From an uncultured Prevotella sp. (lineage in GTDB: Bacteria; Bacteroidota; Bacteroidia; Bacteroidales; Bacteroidaceae): a stretch of 64,000 nucleotides of DNA. Below, piece by piece: positions 35,191 through 42,839 of the stretch (positions within the stretch are counted from its first letter, which is position 1; every line of letters begins with the position of its first letter). A program made the translations under genes and the position numbers. The DNA lies in the NCBI GenBank assembly GCA_900314995.1, contig OMXK01000005.1, positions 1 to 64,000 of the forward strand, read 5' to 3'. Below the pieces are notes generated by a model. The model did not search any database. It saw only the letters and a program-made list of their open reading frames with translations, and was not told the DNA's origin.

Positions 35191-36147
35191 ATGGATAAGA
35201 GAAAGGAGAACAAGATACTTGGCTGTCTTTTCGGGCAGGCAGCATGTGATGCACTGGGTATGGGGGCTGAGTTCCTCGACAAAGAGAGTGTATTGAAGAG
35301 ATACCCTAATGGGTTACGTCATTATGACGATATAAGATACAACATATCTCGCGGGTTCAAGCCCGGTGACTATACTGACGATACGGAGATGATGGAGAGT
35401 ATCGTGTATTCATTGAACAAAGAAGGGAAATATGACCTGATGGGCATTGCCCAGTTCTTCCGCAGATGGTATGAGTATGGGCCGAAAGACTGTGGTCTGC
35501 TAACTTCCAGGGTGCTGTCCAATCCACTATATAGGCTAGATCCATTGGGCGTATCACGGACAACATGGGAAGAAGAGAACCGCGATGCCGCTGGTAATGG
35601 CGGTGTGATGAGGACTTCGGTGATAGGTTGTCTCAACGGCGACATAGAAGAGATGGCTGCTGACGTATGTAGGCTCACACATTATGACCCCCGATGTGTT
35701 GGCTCGTCTGTCATAGTCTCTATGGTGATACACCAACTTATCTACCACGACCACACGATGACACCCGACGAGGTGATACAGTTGGGCAGGAAGTATGACG
35801 AGAGCATAGAGTATTACGTGCAACGGGCTTCCGACCCTGACATATCTCGCCTGACACTTGGCGATAAAGCGAAACAAGGGTACACGCTGAAAGCGATGGG
35901 GGCTGCTCTTTGGGCACTATGGCATCCCACGGATTTCACAGAAGGGTTAGTTGCCGTTGTCAACGAAGGTGGCGATGCCGATTCCAATGGTGCTCCTGCC
36001 GGTGCAGTCCTTGGAGCCCGCTTCGGCTTTGATGCCATACCTGGAGAATATACTGAACGACTGAACAGGTATAAAGACTTGAAAAGGATATTCGCCAAAC
36101 TATTGACTGTAATCGAATCGTCAATAGTTAAAGATTTCACTTTATAA
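35191..36147 (+). CDS. ADP-ribosylglycohydrolase family protein
   Basis: A 318-residue cytoplasmic protein of the DraG/ADPRH fold. The family removes ADP-ribose from arginine or other groups, binding two Mg ions. Metal-binding motifs are present: GDYTDDTEM (Thr62-Asp63-Asp64-Thr65), AGNGGVMRTS, and GGDADSNGAPAGAVLGARFG (Asp262, Asp264, with Ser in place of the usual Thr). It begins the operon with a phosphatase-like protein and a lipoprotein. No ADP-ribosyltransferase is visible nearby, so its target is unknown. Confidence 0.9.
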   Translation: MDKRKENKILGCLFGQAACDALGMGAEFLDKESVLKRYPNGLRHYDDIRYNISRGFKPGDYTDDTEMMESIVYSLNKEGKYDLMGIAQFFRRWYEYGPKDCGLLTSRVLSNPLYRLDPLGVSRTTWEEENRDAAGNGGVMRTSVIGCLNGDIEEMAADVCRLTHYDPRCVGSSVIVSMVIHQLIYHDHTMTPDEVIQLGRKYDESIEYYVQRASDPDISRLTLGDKAKQGYTLKAMGAALWALWHPTDFTEGLVAVVNEGGDADSNGAPAGAVLGARFGFDAIPGEYTERLNRYKDLKRIFAKLLTVIESSIVKDFTL

Positions 36148-36166
36148 CAAAGTAGAACAACATAGC

Positions 36167-37093
36167 ATGATGGAACTAAAGACTAAATATATCTGGTATT
36201 GGCTGAAAGACCAGCTGAGTCACCCAGGATGGTTTGAACGACTATTTGTTCACCGTACAGCTTGGGGTGCTTTTACCGTATATTCCCATCTGAGACGGAC
36301 TGACAATAAGGAAAAGATAGAATACCATACTCGGGAGGAAGCGCAGAAAGCAGCTAACGACATGAAAAAGAAATATGGTGCTGAGTTCGTGGTCTATAAA
36401 TGTCTTTATTGCGATGACTGGCATGTCAGCAAAGACGTCCGCGCTACCGAAGCAAAGCGGAAAGCTGCGGAGGCTAAGGCATTGAAGCAGTTCTCTGTCA
36501 AGGAGTCAGAACGATCAGACAGTCTGGATGTCGAATTGATTCTGTCTACCAAGATTCCTGATCTGGCTCCTGTCTATGGTGGTTTCCGTGGACGGACACT
36601 CTCATCACAACGTCAACTACCGGTATGGTCGAAAATGGTGGAGGGAGGAATCCGACAGGTGATAGACTTAAGGGCTGACTATAAGTCAAGCTTCTACCAA
36701 GACCTGTGCAAGAAAGGCGGTGTTGGCTATTTCCATTACCCTGTAGCATACGAAGAAGAGAGAATCGCAAGAATGGCAGAACTCTTTCCTGAATTGTGCA
36801 GGCTCATAGACGAGGGCAGGTTCTACATCGCCTGTGCCCAGGGGCTGCATCGTACAGACATCGCCCTCTGTTCCTATTGGATGTTCTATGCGGCAGACAA
36901 GGGTATGGATCCGCCAGCCCTCAGAGGCTATCTGAAAGTGAAAGGAATGAATACGGCCAAAATCATGAGAGTGCTGAATGCACTATACAAATACTGGACA
37001 GAGAAGAATGGGACATCTCCGATTCCAGAAGATGTATTTAGGGAGCGTAAGGAGATTATTAAAGAATTAAATTTAAGAAAGGAATCAGAATGA
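36167..37093 (+). CDS. dual-specificity/tyrosine phosphatase-like protein with N-terminal CxxC element
   Basis: A 308-residue protein. The C-terminal half (about 125-280) has the cysteine phosphatase core: VIDLRAD strand, FHYPV, and the P-loop CAQGLHR (Cys223-X5-Arg229), though the His usually before Cys is Ala. The N-terminal part contains YKCLYCDDWHVSK (Cys78, Cys81), which looks like half of a zinc ribbon, within a basic helical region. It may dephosphorylate proteins or small molecules; an RNA or nucleotide target cannot be excluded. Its stop overlaps the next start (ATGA). Confidence 0.7.
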   Translation: MMELKTKYIWYWLKDQLSHPGWFERLFVHRTAWGAFTVYSHLRRTDNKEKIEYHTREEAQKAANDMKKKYGAEFVVYKCLYCDDWHVSKDVRATEAKRKAAEAKALKQFSVKESERSDSLDVELILSTKIPDLAPVYGGFRGRTLSSQRQLPVWSKMVEGGIRQVIDLRADYKSSFYQDLCKKGGVGYFHYPVAYEEERIARMAELFPELCRLIDEGRFYIACAQGLHRTDIALCSYWMFYAADKGMDPPALRGYLKVKGMNTAKIMRVLNALYKYWTEKNGTSPIPEDVFRERKEIIKELNLRKESE

Positions 37094-38133
37094 AAAAATT
37101 AGTATTAGCACTTTTGCCAGCGTTGGTCGCCCTGTACAGTTGTGGACAGAAAAGTTCTTCATATCAGTCCGATGCCAGCGACACGATACCCATTGTGCAT
37201 CAGCATCAGGAGTTCAGCGAAGCAGTCGATAGTCTTGTCTATCAAGAGCTATGGGGGAATAGCTGCTTTAAGGGCGTTGCATACGTCACCGAAGCAAAAT
37301 CTATTAGGATTGTGGCGCATACTTCTCTCGTCAAAAGAGGAGAATTCACAGATACTGGCACAGACTCTTATAGAGGAATCATTGAGAAGGGGTTGACGAA
37401 TTACATCTCCTCGAATCAGTTCGGAAAGACCGCGTTGACAGGAATCTATGATGACATTCCCGTTTATTACCGCAATAAGATGATAGGCAGTGATACTATC
37501 ATAAGCGAAGCATGCTGCCTTTTCCCTGAAGAATTCAGTAAGTATGAAATATTCGTTGCTCTGATGAAGATTGGTCCGACCACAGATACAGAGAAAATGT
37601 GTGGGGCAGCCATAGAAGGAATCATCAGTGAGATAGTTAGACGCGATATGATTGGACTTATGATTCAAAAAGACTCTGTGATGGAAGGTAACTCTGGAGT
37701 CTGGGGCTATTTCCAATCGCTTTGCAAGAATAAAGGAGCCGAGATATGGACGCACTCAGATACAAGGAACGACTCTCTGGACGTTTGGAATGCCGTAGTC
37801 ATGCTAGATCTATTTGCCGGAGGAAAACTGGATAAATATCCCCAGAAGGAGTTGAAGAAAGCACTCCGCGATATGGCACTTGAACAGGCATACAGAGAGA
37901 GCCATGGAGGAGACGAATATAAGGGGGACAATCCTGGAGAGAAGTTCTTATTTAAGCTTTTGGAGAAGGCAGCCTACTACGCTCCAGACATCAGTTGTAT
38001 TTGCGACTCATCAATGAACAACGAAGATTCTGGATTATTAGTGTTCAGGGATTGGAGTGGTATGGATACTTTGTATTCTTTTTCAATTAGTAGAAATAAT
38101 AAGGGTAGATATAAGGTGAAACGGATAAAATAG
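37090..38133 (+). CDS. lipoprotein of unknown function
   Basis: A 347-residue lipoprotein with lipobox ALYSC (Cys18). The mature part mixes alpha and beta segments; notable are MCGAAIEGIISEIVRRDMIGLMIQ and a C-terminal FRDWSGMDTLYSFSISRNNKGRYKVKRI strand region. I recognise no family. It overlaps the phosphatase-like gene by 4 bases, so the two are translationally coupled although one product is cytoplasmic and the other exported. Confidence 0.75.
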   Translation: MKKLVLALLPALVALYSCGQKSSSYQSDASDTIPIVHQHQEFSEAVDSLVYQELWGNSCFKGVAYVTEAKSIRIVAHTSLVKRGEFTDTGTDSYRGIIEKGLTNYISSNQFGKTALTGIYDDIPVYYRNKMIGSDTIISEACCLFPEEFSKYEIFVALMKIGPTTDTEKMCGAAIEGIISEIVRRDMIGLMIQKDSVMEGNSGVWGYFQSLCKNKGAEIWTHSDTRNDSLDVWNAVVMLDLFAGGKLDKYPQKELKKALRDMALEQAYRESHGGDEYKGDNPGEKFLFKLLEKAAYYAPDISCICDSSMNNEDSGLLVFRDWSGMDTLYSFSISRNNKGRYKVKRIK

Positions 38134-38180
38134 TACATTGCCAGATAAACTGTCACAGTTTAACAGCCCCTATTTTGCCT

Positions 38181-38220
38181 AAATAATAATCCCCAGCCAC
38201 GTGACCGGGGATTATTATTT
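38181..38220. terminator. bidirectional terminator between the lipoprotein gene and luxS
   Basis: AAATAATAATCCCC, 12-base loop, GGGGATTATTATTT. The 14-bp stem is perfect and its right arm runs into the luxS stop codon on the minus strand. Confidence 0.9.
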
Positions 38221-38746
38221 AGGCATCAGCGAAGACCTTGCCGTCGTCGAGCGTGATCTGTAGCTTGGTGTATTCGCAGTGGAAATCGTGCTGCAGGCGG
38301 TCGAGATAGCGGGCAGCCTCCCACTTACACATGGGCAGGTCGTGGAGCAGGTAGTTGCCGCAGGCCTCAGGCCGTGTGGCGGGCACCTCGTCTTGGGTGA
38401 GGATCCACTGGAGACACGCAATGGTGAGGCGGCGCATGTCATCGACGGTATAAGTGCCGGACTTCTGACCTTCGGCTGAAGGACCTTGGTCTTTCATGAT
38501 GATATACATGCCCGTGAGACAACCCATAGGACCCACATAGACCACATCATCCTTCGCCTCGGAGTTGCGGAACCAGGTAGCCATCAGGTGCTCCAGGCTG
38601 TGCATGGCGGCCGGGGCAACGGCAGGCTCCTTGTTGGGTTCGGTGATACGCAGGTCGAAGGTGGTGAAGCCTTCATCTTCGCGTGAGACATAGATGCCTG
38701 GCTTCAGGTGGGTGTGATCGATGGTGAAACTTTGTATGACTTCCAT
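38219..38746 (-). CDS. luxS: S-ribosylhomocysteine lyase
   Basis: LuxS cleaves S-ribosylhomocysteine to homocysteine and the AI-2 precursor DPD, completing detoxification of S-adenosylhomocysteine. The 175-residue length is typical. The metal-binding HxxEH is MHSLEHLMATWFRN (His49, Glu52, His53), followed by YVGPMGCLTGMY and the later Cys/His region ACGNYLLHDLPMCK. ATG 38746 lies one base after the mtn stop, so the longer in-frame start at 38830 is unlikely. Confidence 0.95.
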   Translation of the reverse strand: MEVIQSFTIDHTHLKPGIYVSREDEGFTTFDLRITEPNKEPAVAPAAMHSLEHLMATWFRNSEAKDDVVYVGPMGCLTGMYIIMKDQGPSAEGQKSGTYTVDDMRRLTIACLQWILTQDEVPATRPEACGNYLLHDLPMCKWEAARYLDRLQHDFHCEYTKLQITLDDGKVFADA

Positions 38747-38747
38747 A

Positions 38748-39395
38748 TTATAAACTTTCGATGAATGTCTTGGTGACTTGGAATGAGTTCTCGGCGATGG
38801 TGTCCCAGAAATTGTGGTACATCGCGGCATTGGTGTCGCGCAGGGGAATGTCGCTGATCACGCGGAAGGAGATAAACGGCACCTTATATATATAACACGT
38901 GTGCGCGATGGCTGCCGACTCCATATCTACCGCCCTAGCCTCGGGGAAATGCTTTATAATCTCACGCATCTTCTCCTTGGTGTCTACAAACCAGTCGCCT
39001 GTGACGATGAGGCCTGGGTGTACGCTGATATCCTTGAGATGCTTGTTGAGATTAAAGGCTTTCAAGAGCAGATTCTTGTCGACCTCAAAACGAGGAGGGA
39101 GACCTTGCACTTGTCCGTAGACACATTTGCCTATCGCTTCTCCGCAATAGACATCATGATAGGCAAGCTGGCTGCTCACTACCACATCCTGCACATTGAT
39201 GTCGTCACCATTACCACCGGCACAGCCTGAGGAGATGATGGCATCGGGGTGATACTCACTGATCATCTTGGCCGTCTGCAAGGCGGCATTCACCTTGCCT
39301 ATGCCGCTTTTCTGGATAATGACATCCTCAGAAGAGAAAAGAGACTGGAGCTGATCAAACTCCTTATCCATCGCTACGATTATTCCGATTTTCAT
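38748..39395 (-). CDS. mtn: 5'-methylthioadenosine/S-adenosylhomocysteine nucleosidase
   Basis: This nucleosidase removes adenine from S-adenosylhomocysteine and methylthioadenosine and provides the LuxS substrate, which agrees with their adjacency. The 215-residue protein has KIGIIVAMDKEFDQL, the SGIGKVNAA loop, ISSGCAGG and the catalytic-acid region DMESAAIAH near the C-terminus. The start is ATG 39395; a TTG three codons earlier is less likely. Order in the operon: methyltransferase, mtn, luxS. Confidence 0.95.
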   Translation of the reverse strand: MKIGIIVAMDKEFDQLQSLFSSEDVIIQKSGIGKVNAALQTAKMISEYHPDAIISSGCAGGNGDDINVQDVVVSSQLAYHDVYCGEAIGKCVYGQVQGLPPRFEVDKNLLLKAFNLNKHLKDISVHPGLIVTGDWFVDTKEKMREIIKHFPEARAVDMESAAIAHTCYIYKVPFISFRVISDIPLRDTNAAMYHNFWDTIAENSFQVTKTFIESL

Positions 39396-39420
39396 ATTCA
39401 ACAATTGTTTATTTGACGAT

Positions 39421-40233
39421 TTACATAGTTGCTTTCTTGTAGGTCTGATGGCGTTGGCGCACGGCCTCGTACATCAGGATGGCAGCACTCACGCTGACAT
39501 TCAGCGAGTCGAGACGACCCAACATGGGAATGCGGATATGCACATCGGCAGCCTCGCGCCACTGATCGGTAAGTCCTGTCGACTCCGTACCCATCACGAT
39601 GGCAGTTGCGCCCAGCATGTTGTAGTCGTAATAGTCGTAGGAGTCCTGCAGCTGAGCCGTAAGGATGCGGATCTTGTGCTCCTTGAGGAAGGCGATACAT
39701 GCCTTGGAATCGCAAACGGCCACTGGTACGCTGAACACACCGCCGATGCTGGCACGGATCAGGTTAGGGTTATAGAGATCCGTCAACGGGTCGCAGACGA
39801 TAACGGCGTCCACTCCCGCAGCCTCGGCTGTGCGCAGGATGGCGCCCAGGTTGCCTGGCTTCTCTACGCTCTCAAGCACCACAATCAGCGGAGTTGGTGA
39901 TGCGTTAGGAGTGAAGAGTGAAGCGTTTAGCGTGGCGAGGGAGTGGTCTTTGGCCTTGGCGACGGCAATGATGCCCTCCGTACTCTCGCGATAAGCCATC
40001 TTCTCGTAGACCTGGTGCGATACGAGGGTGGGAGTGATGCTCCCCGTGTAATTGAGGCTGTCTAGGACAAACAGCTCCTGAATCTCGTAGCCACAGGCAA
40101 TGCAGTGCTCTATCTCGCGCTGGCCTTCCACCACAAAGAGACCTTCCTCCCGTCGGAGTGAAGATTTCTGCTGAAGGGCAACGACATGCTTGATGCGGGC
40201 ATTCTGAACGCTGGTAATAATCGTTTCTTCCAT
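39421..40233 (-). CDS. SpoU/TrmH-family RNA 2'-O-methyltransferase
   Basis: A 270-residue SPOUT methyltransferase. An N-terminal substrate-binding domain (NARIKHVVALQQKSSLRREEGLFVVEG) is followed by the knotted catalytic domain: LESVEKPGNLGAILRTAEAAG (motif 1), IVMGTESTGL (motif 2) and IPMLGRLDSLNVSVSAAILMYE (motif 3). It methylates ribose in rRNA or tRNA; the target base is not evident. The interdomain linker contains an unusual SLFTPNASPT stretch encoded by a gtgaagagtgaag-type repeat (39901-39932). Confidence 0.9.
   Translation of the reverse strand: MEETIITSVQNARIKHVVALQQKSSLRREEGLFVVEGQREIEHCIACGYEIQELFVLDSLNYTGSITPTLVSHQVYEKMAYRESTEGIIAVAKAKDHSLATLNASLFTPNASPTPLIVVLESVEKPGNLGAILRTAEAAGVDAVIVCDPLTDLYNPNLIRASIGGVFSVPVAVCDSKACIAFLKEHKIRILTAQLQDSYDYYDYNMLGATAIVMGTESTGLTDQWREAADVHIRIPMLGRLDSLNVSVSAAILMYEAVRQRHQTYKKATM
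39901..39932. repeat. gtgaagagtgaag tract inside a coding region
   Basis: The plus strand reads gtgaagagtgaag at 39911-39923, the same motif family that occurs between genes at 16724-16744 and 22048-22082. Here it is in frame in the methyltransferase linker. Confidence 0.5.
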
Positions 40234-40243
40234 ATTTTTGCTG

Positions 40244-40251
40244 CAAAGGTA
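40244..40251 (-). promoter_or_regulatory. promoter -7 element for the methyltransferase-mtn-luxS operon
   Basis: TACCTTTG on the minus strand, 10 bases before ATG 40233: a very short leader. Confidence 0.65.
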
Positions 40252-40294
40252 CAAAATTTTAGGTACGGATTACACAGATTACACAGATTTTTTA

Positions 40295-40302
40295 TACTTT
40301 TG
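40295..40302 (+). promoter_or_regulatory. promoter -7 element for the YfhO-fkp-murF operon
   Basis: TACTTTTG, preceded by GGATTACACAGATTACACAG (from 40266), similar to the block before typA. The gene start lies within an attcaatgttcaatattcaa repeat. Confidence 0.65.
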
Positions 40303-40331
40303 CACACAGAAACAATAAAAATTGATATTCA

Positions 40332-42839
40332 ATGTTCAATATTCAATCGTCCATAAAAAAATGTCTGCCTGACGTGCTGGCAGTGTTGCTGTTCGTGGTT
40401 TTGGCTTTCGCCTATTTCTTCCCTGCCGACATCGAAGGGCGTATTCTCTACCGTCACGATGCTTCTGCGGGGCGCGGCGCAGGACAAGAAGGTATCGAAT
40501 ATCTGCAGAAAACGGGTGAACGCAGCCGTTGGACGAATGCCCTCTTCGGCGGAATGCCTACCTACCAGATGGCACCATCGTATGGCTCTACCGATTTGCT
40601 GACAAAGGCGATTTATGCCTATCACCTGTGGTTGCCCGAAAATGTGTGGTTCGTCTTCGCCTATCTGCTGGGCTTCTACATCCTGCTGAGAGCCTTCGAC
40701 TTCCGTCAGCATCTGGCTGCCTTGGGCAGTATCATCTGGGCTTTCTCCACCTATTTCCTTATTATTATTGCCGCAGGCCATATCTGGAAGGTGTGGGCCC
40801 TGGCTTATCTGCCGCCGATGATTGCGGGTATCGTATTGGCCTATCGGGGAAAGTACCTGTGGGGATTGTTGCTGACAGCTGTATTCTCGGCCTTTGAGAT
40901 CAACGCGAACCATGTGCAGATGACCTATTATTATCTGTTTGTCATTCTGTTCATGGTGATAGCTTGGCTCGTGGAGGCTATCCGTCAGCAGCAGATGGCC
41001 CGTTTCCTGAAGGCTACGGCTGTCTGTATCGCGGGTGCTGCCATCGGTGTATGCGTCAATCTGTCGAACCTCTACCACACATGGCAGTACAGTAAGGAGT
41101 CGATGCGTGGCAAGAGTGAACTGGTGAAGGCCAATAATGCCAATCAGACCAGTAGCGGACTGGAGCGCGACTATATCACCCAATGGAGTTACGGCATCGG
41201 TGAGACATGGACCTTGCTGATTCCGAATACCAAGGGTGGTGCCTCAATGCCGCTGAGCCAGAACGAAACGGCGATGAAGCATGCCGACGAGAACTACGTG
41301 AGCATCTACCAGCAGATAGGTCAGTACTGGGGTGAACAGCCTGGAACATCGGGCCCCGTCTATGTCGGAGCCTTCGTGGTGATGCTCTTCATTCTTGGCC
41401 TGTTTATCGTGAAAGGTCCTATGAAGTGGGCCTTGCTGGCTGCAACGGTTCTGTCTATCCTCCTGTCATGGGGTAAGAACTTCATGGGTTTTACCGACTT
41501 CTTCCTCGACTATGTACCGATGTACGACAAGTTCCGTACCGTTGCCTCTATCCTCGTGATTGCGGAATTCACGATACCGCTGTTGGCTATGCTTGCCCTG
41601 AAGAAAATCTTCGACGAGCCTGAGGTGCTCAAGGAAAAGGCGAAATATCTCTATGTAAGTTTCGCCCTGACGGCAGGTGTCGCCCTGCTCTTCGCCCTGA
41701 TGCCGACAGCTTTCTTCGCAGGCTTTATCTCGACTAGTGAGATGCATGCCCTCCAGTCACTGCCCGCAGAGCATATCCAACCCTTGATTGCGAATCTCAC
41801 GGAGATGCGCCAGGCTGTCTTTACTGCCGATTGCTGGCGTACATTCTGGATTATTGTGATTGGTACAGCCTTCTTGCTGTTGTTTAGATATGGCAAGTTG
41901 AAGGCAGAATATACGGTAGCAGGTATCCTGCTGCTCTGCCTCATCGATCTGTGGCAAGTTAACAAGCGTTACCTGAACGACGAGATGTTCGTGCCGAAGA
42001 GTGAGCGTGAGGCGCCCCAGCAGAAGACACAGACGGACGAACTGATCCTGCGTGACCAGGCCCTCGACTACCGTGTGCTGAACCTCGCCTCAAACACCTT
42101 CAACGAGAACGAAACGAGTTACTATCATAAGAGTATCGGCGGCTATCATGCTGCCAAACTGCGCCGCTATCAGGAGATGATAGAACAGTATATCAATCCC
42201 GAGATGCAGGCACTTTTCGGGGCTGTATCCGAGGCTGCAGGAGATATGACACAGGTGAATGGCGACAGCATCTGTCCGGTATTGAACATGCTCAATACAC
42301 GCTACTTCATCTTCCCATTGGAAGGCGGACAGACGGTTCCCATCCAGAATCCCTATGCTTATGGCAATGCCTGGTTCGTAGACAAGCTCGACTATGTGAA
42401 CAATGCCAACGAGGAGATGGCGGCAGTGGGCAAGATCGACCTGCGCCATCAGGCCGTTGCCGACGTGAAGTTCAAGGCACAACTGGGTGAAGCCGTCGAA
42501 CAGGATACTGCCAGCGTGGTGACGATTACCTCGTATGAGCCTAACCGTCTGACGTATGATGTGAACTCAGGAAAGGGTGGCGTGCTGGTATTCTCGGAGA
42601 TATATTATCCGGAATGGACGGCTACCGTCGATGGTCAACCTGTGGAACTGGGTCGTGTAGACTATCTGTTGCGTGCCATCCAGATTCAGCCAGGCAAGCA
42701 TCAGGTGGAATTGTCGTTCTTCCCGAAATCCGTCAGTACCACGGAGACTATTGCCTATGTGGCTATCGTTCTGCTGATACTGACCTTGCTCGGAACCATT
42801 TTCCTAGAATATAAGAACCGTAAGAAGTTGGCAAGATGA
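40332..42839 (+). CDS. YfhO-family multi-pass membrane protein
   Basis: An 835-residue membrane protein of the YfhO family, glycosyltransferase-C-like proteins thought to modify surface polymers. It has about 12-13 membrane helices (first at about 14-30, last at about 805-825) and a C-terminal extracytoplasmic beta-rich domain (about 560-800) with VLVFSEIYYPEWTATVDGQPVELGRVDYLLRAI. The first helix is followed by a conserved-looking acidic loop (RHDASAGRGAG). The first codons (MFNIQSS) come from an AT-rich repeat. It overlaps fkp by 4 bases. Confidence 0.85.
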   Translation: MFNIQSSIKKCLPDVLAVLLFVVLAFAYFFPADIEGRILYRHDASAGRGAGQEGIEYLQKTGERSRWTNALFGGMPTYQMAPSYGSTDLLTKAIYAYHLWLPENVWFVFAYLLGFYILLRAFDFRQHLAALGSIIWAFSTYFLIIIAAGHIWKVWALAYLPPMIAGIVLAYRGKYLWGLLLTAVFSAFEINANHVQMTYYYLFVILFMVIAWLVEAIRQQQMARFLKATAVCIAGAAIGVCVNLSNLYHTWQYSKESMRGKSELVKANNANQTSSGLERDYITQWSYGIGETWTLLIPNTKGGASMPLSQNETAMKHADENYVSIYQQIGQYWGEQPGTSGPVYVGAFVVMLFILGLFIVKGPMKWALLAATVLSILLSWGKNFMGFTDFFLDYVPMYDKFRTVASILVIAEFTIPLLAMLALKKIFDEPEVLKEKAKYLYVSFALTAGVALLFALMPTAFFAGFISTSEMHALQSLPAEHIQPLIANLTEMRQAVFTADCWRTFWIIVIGTAFLLLFRYGKLKAEYTVAGILLLCLIDLWQVNKRYLNDEMFVPKSEREAPQQKTQTDELILRDQALDYRVLNLASNTFNENETSYYHKSIGGYHAAKLRRYQEMIEQYINPEMQALFGAVSEAAGDMTQVNGDSICPVLNMLNTRYFIFPLEGGQTVPIQNPYAYGNAWFVDKLDYVNNANEEMAAVGKIDLRHQAVADVKFKAQLGEAVEQDTASVVTITSYEPNRLTYDVNSGKGGVLVFSEIYYPEWTATVDGQPVELGRVDYLLRAIQIQPGKHQVELSFFPKSVSTTETIAYVAIVLLILTLLGTIFLEYKNRKKLAR

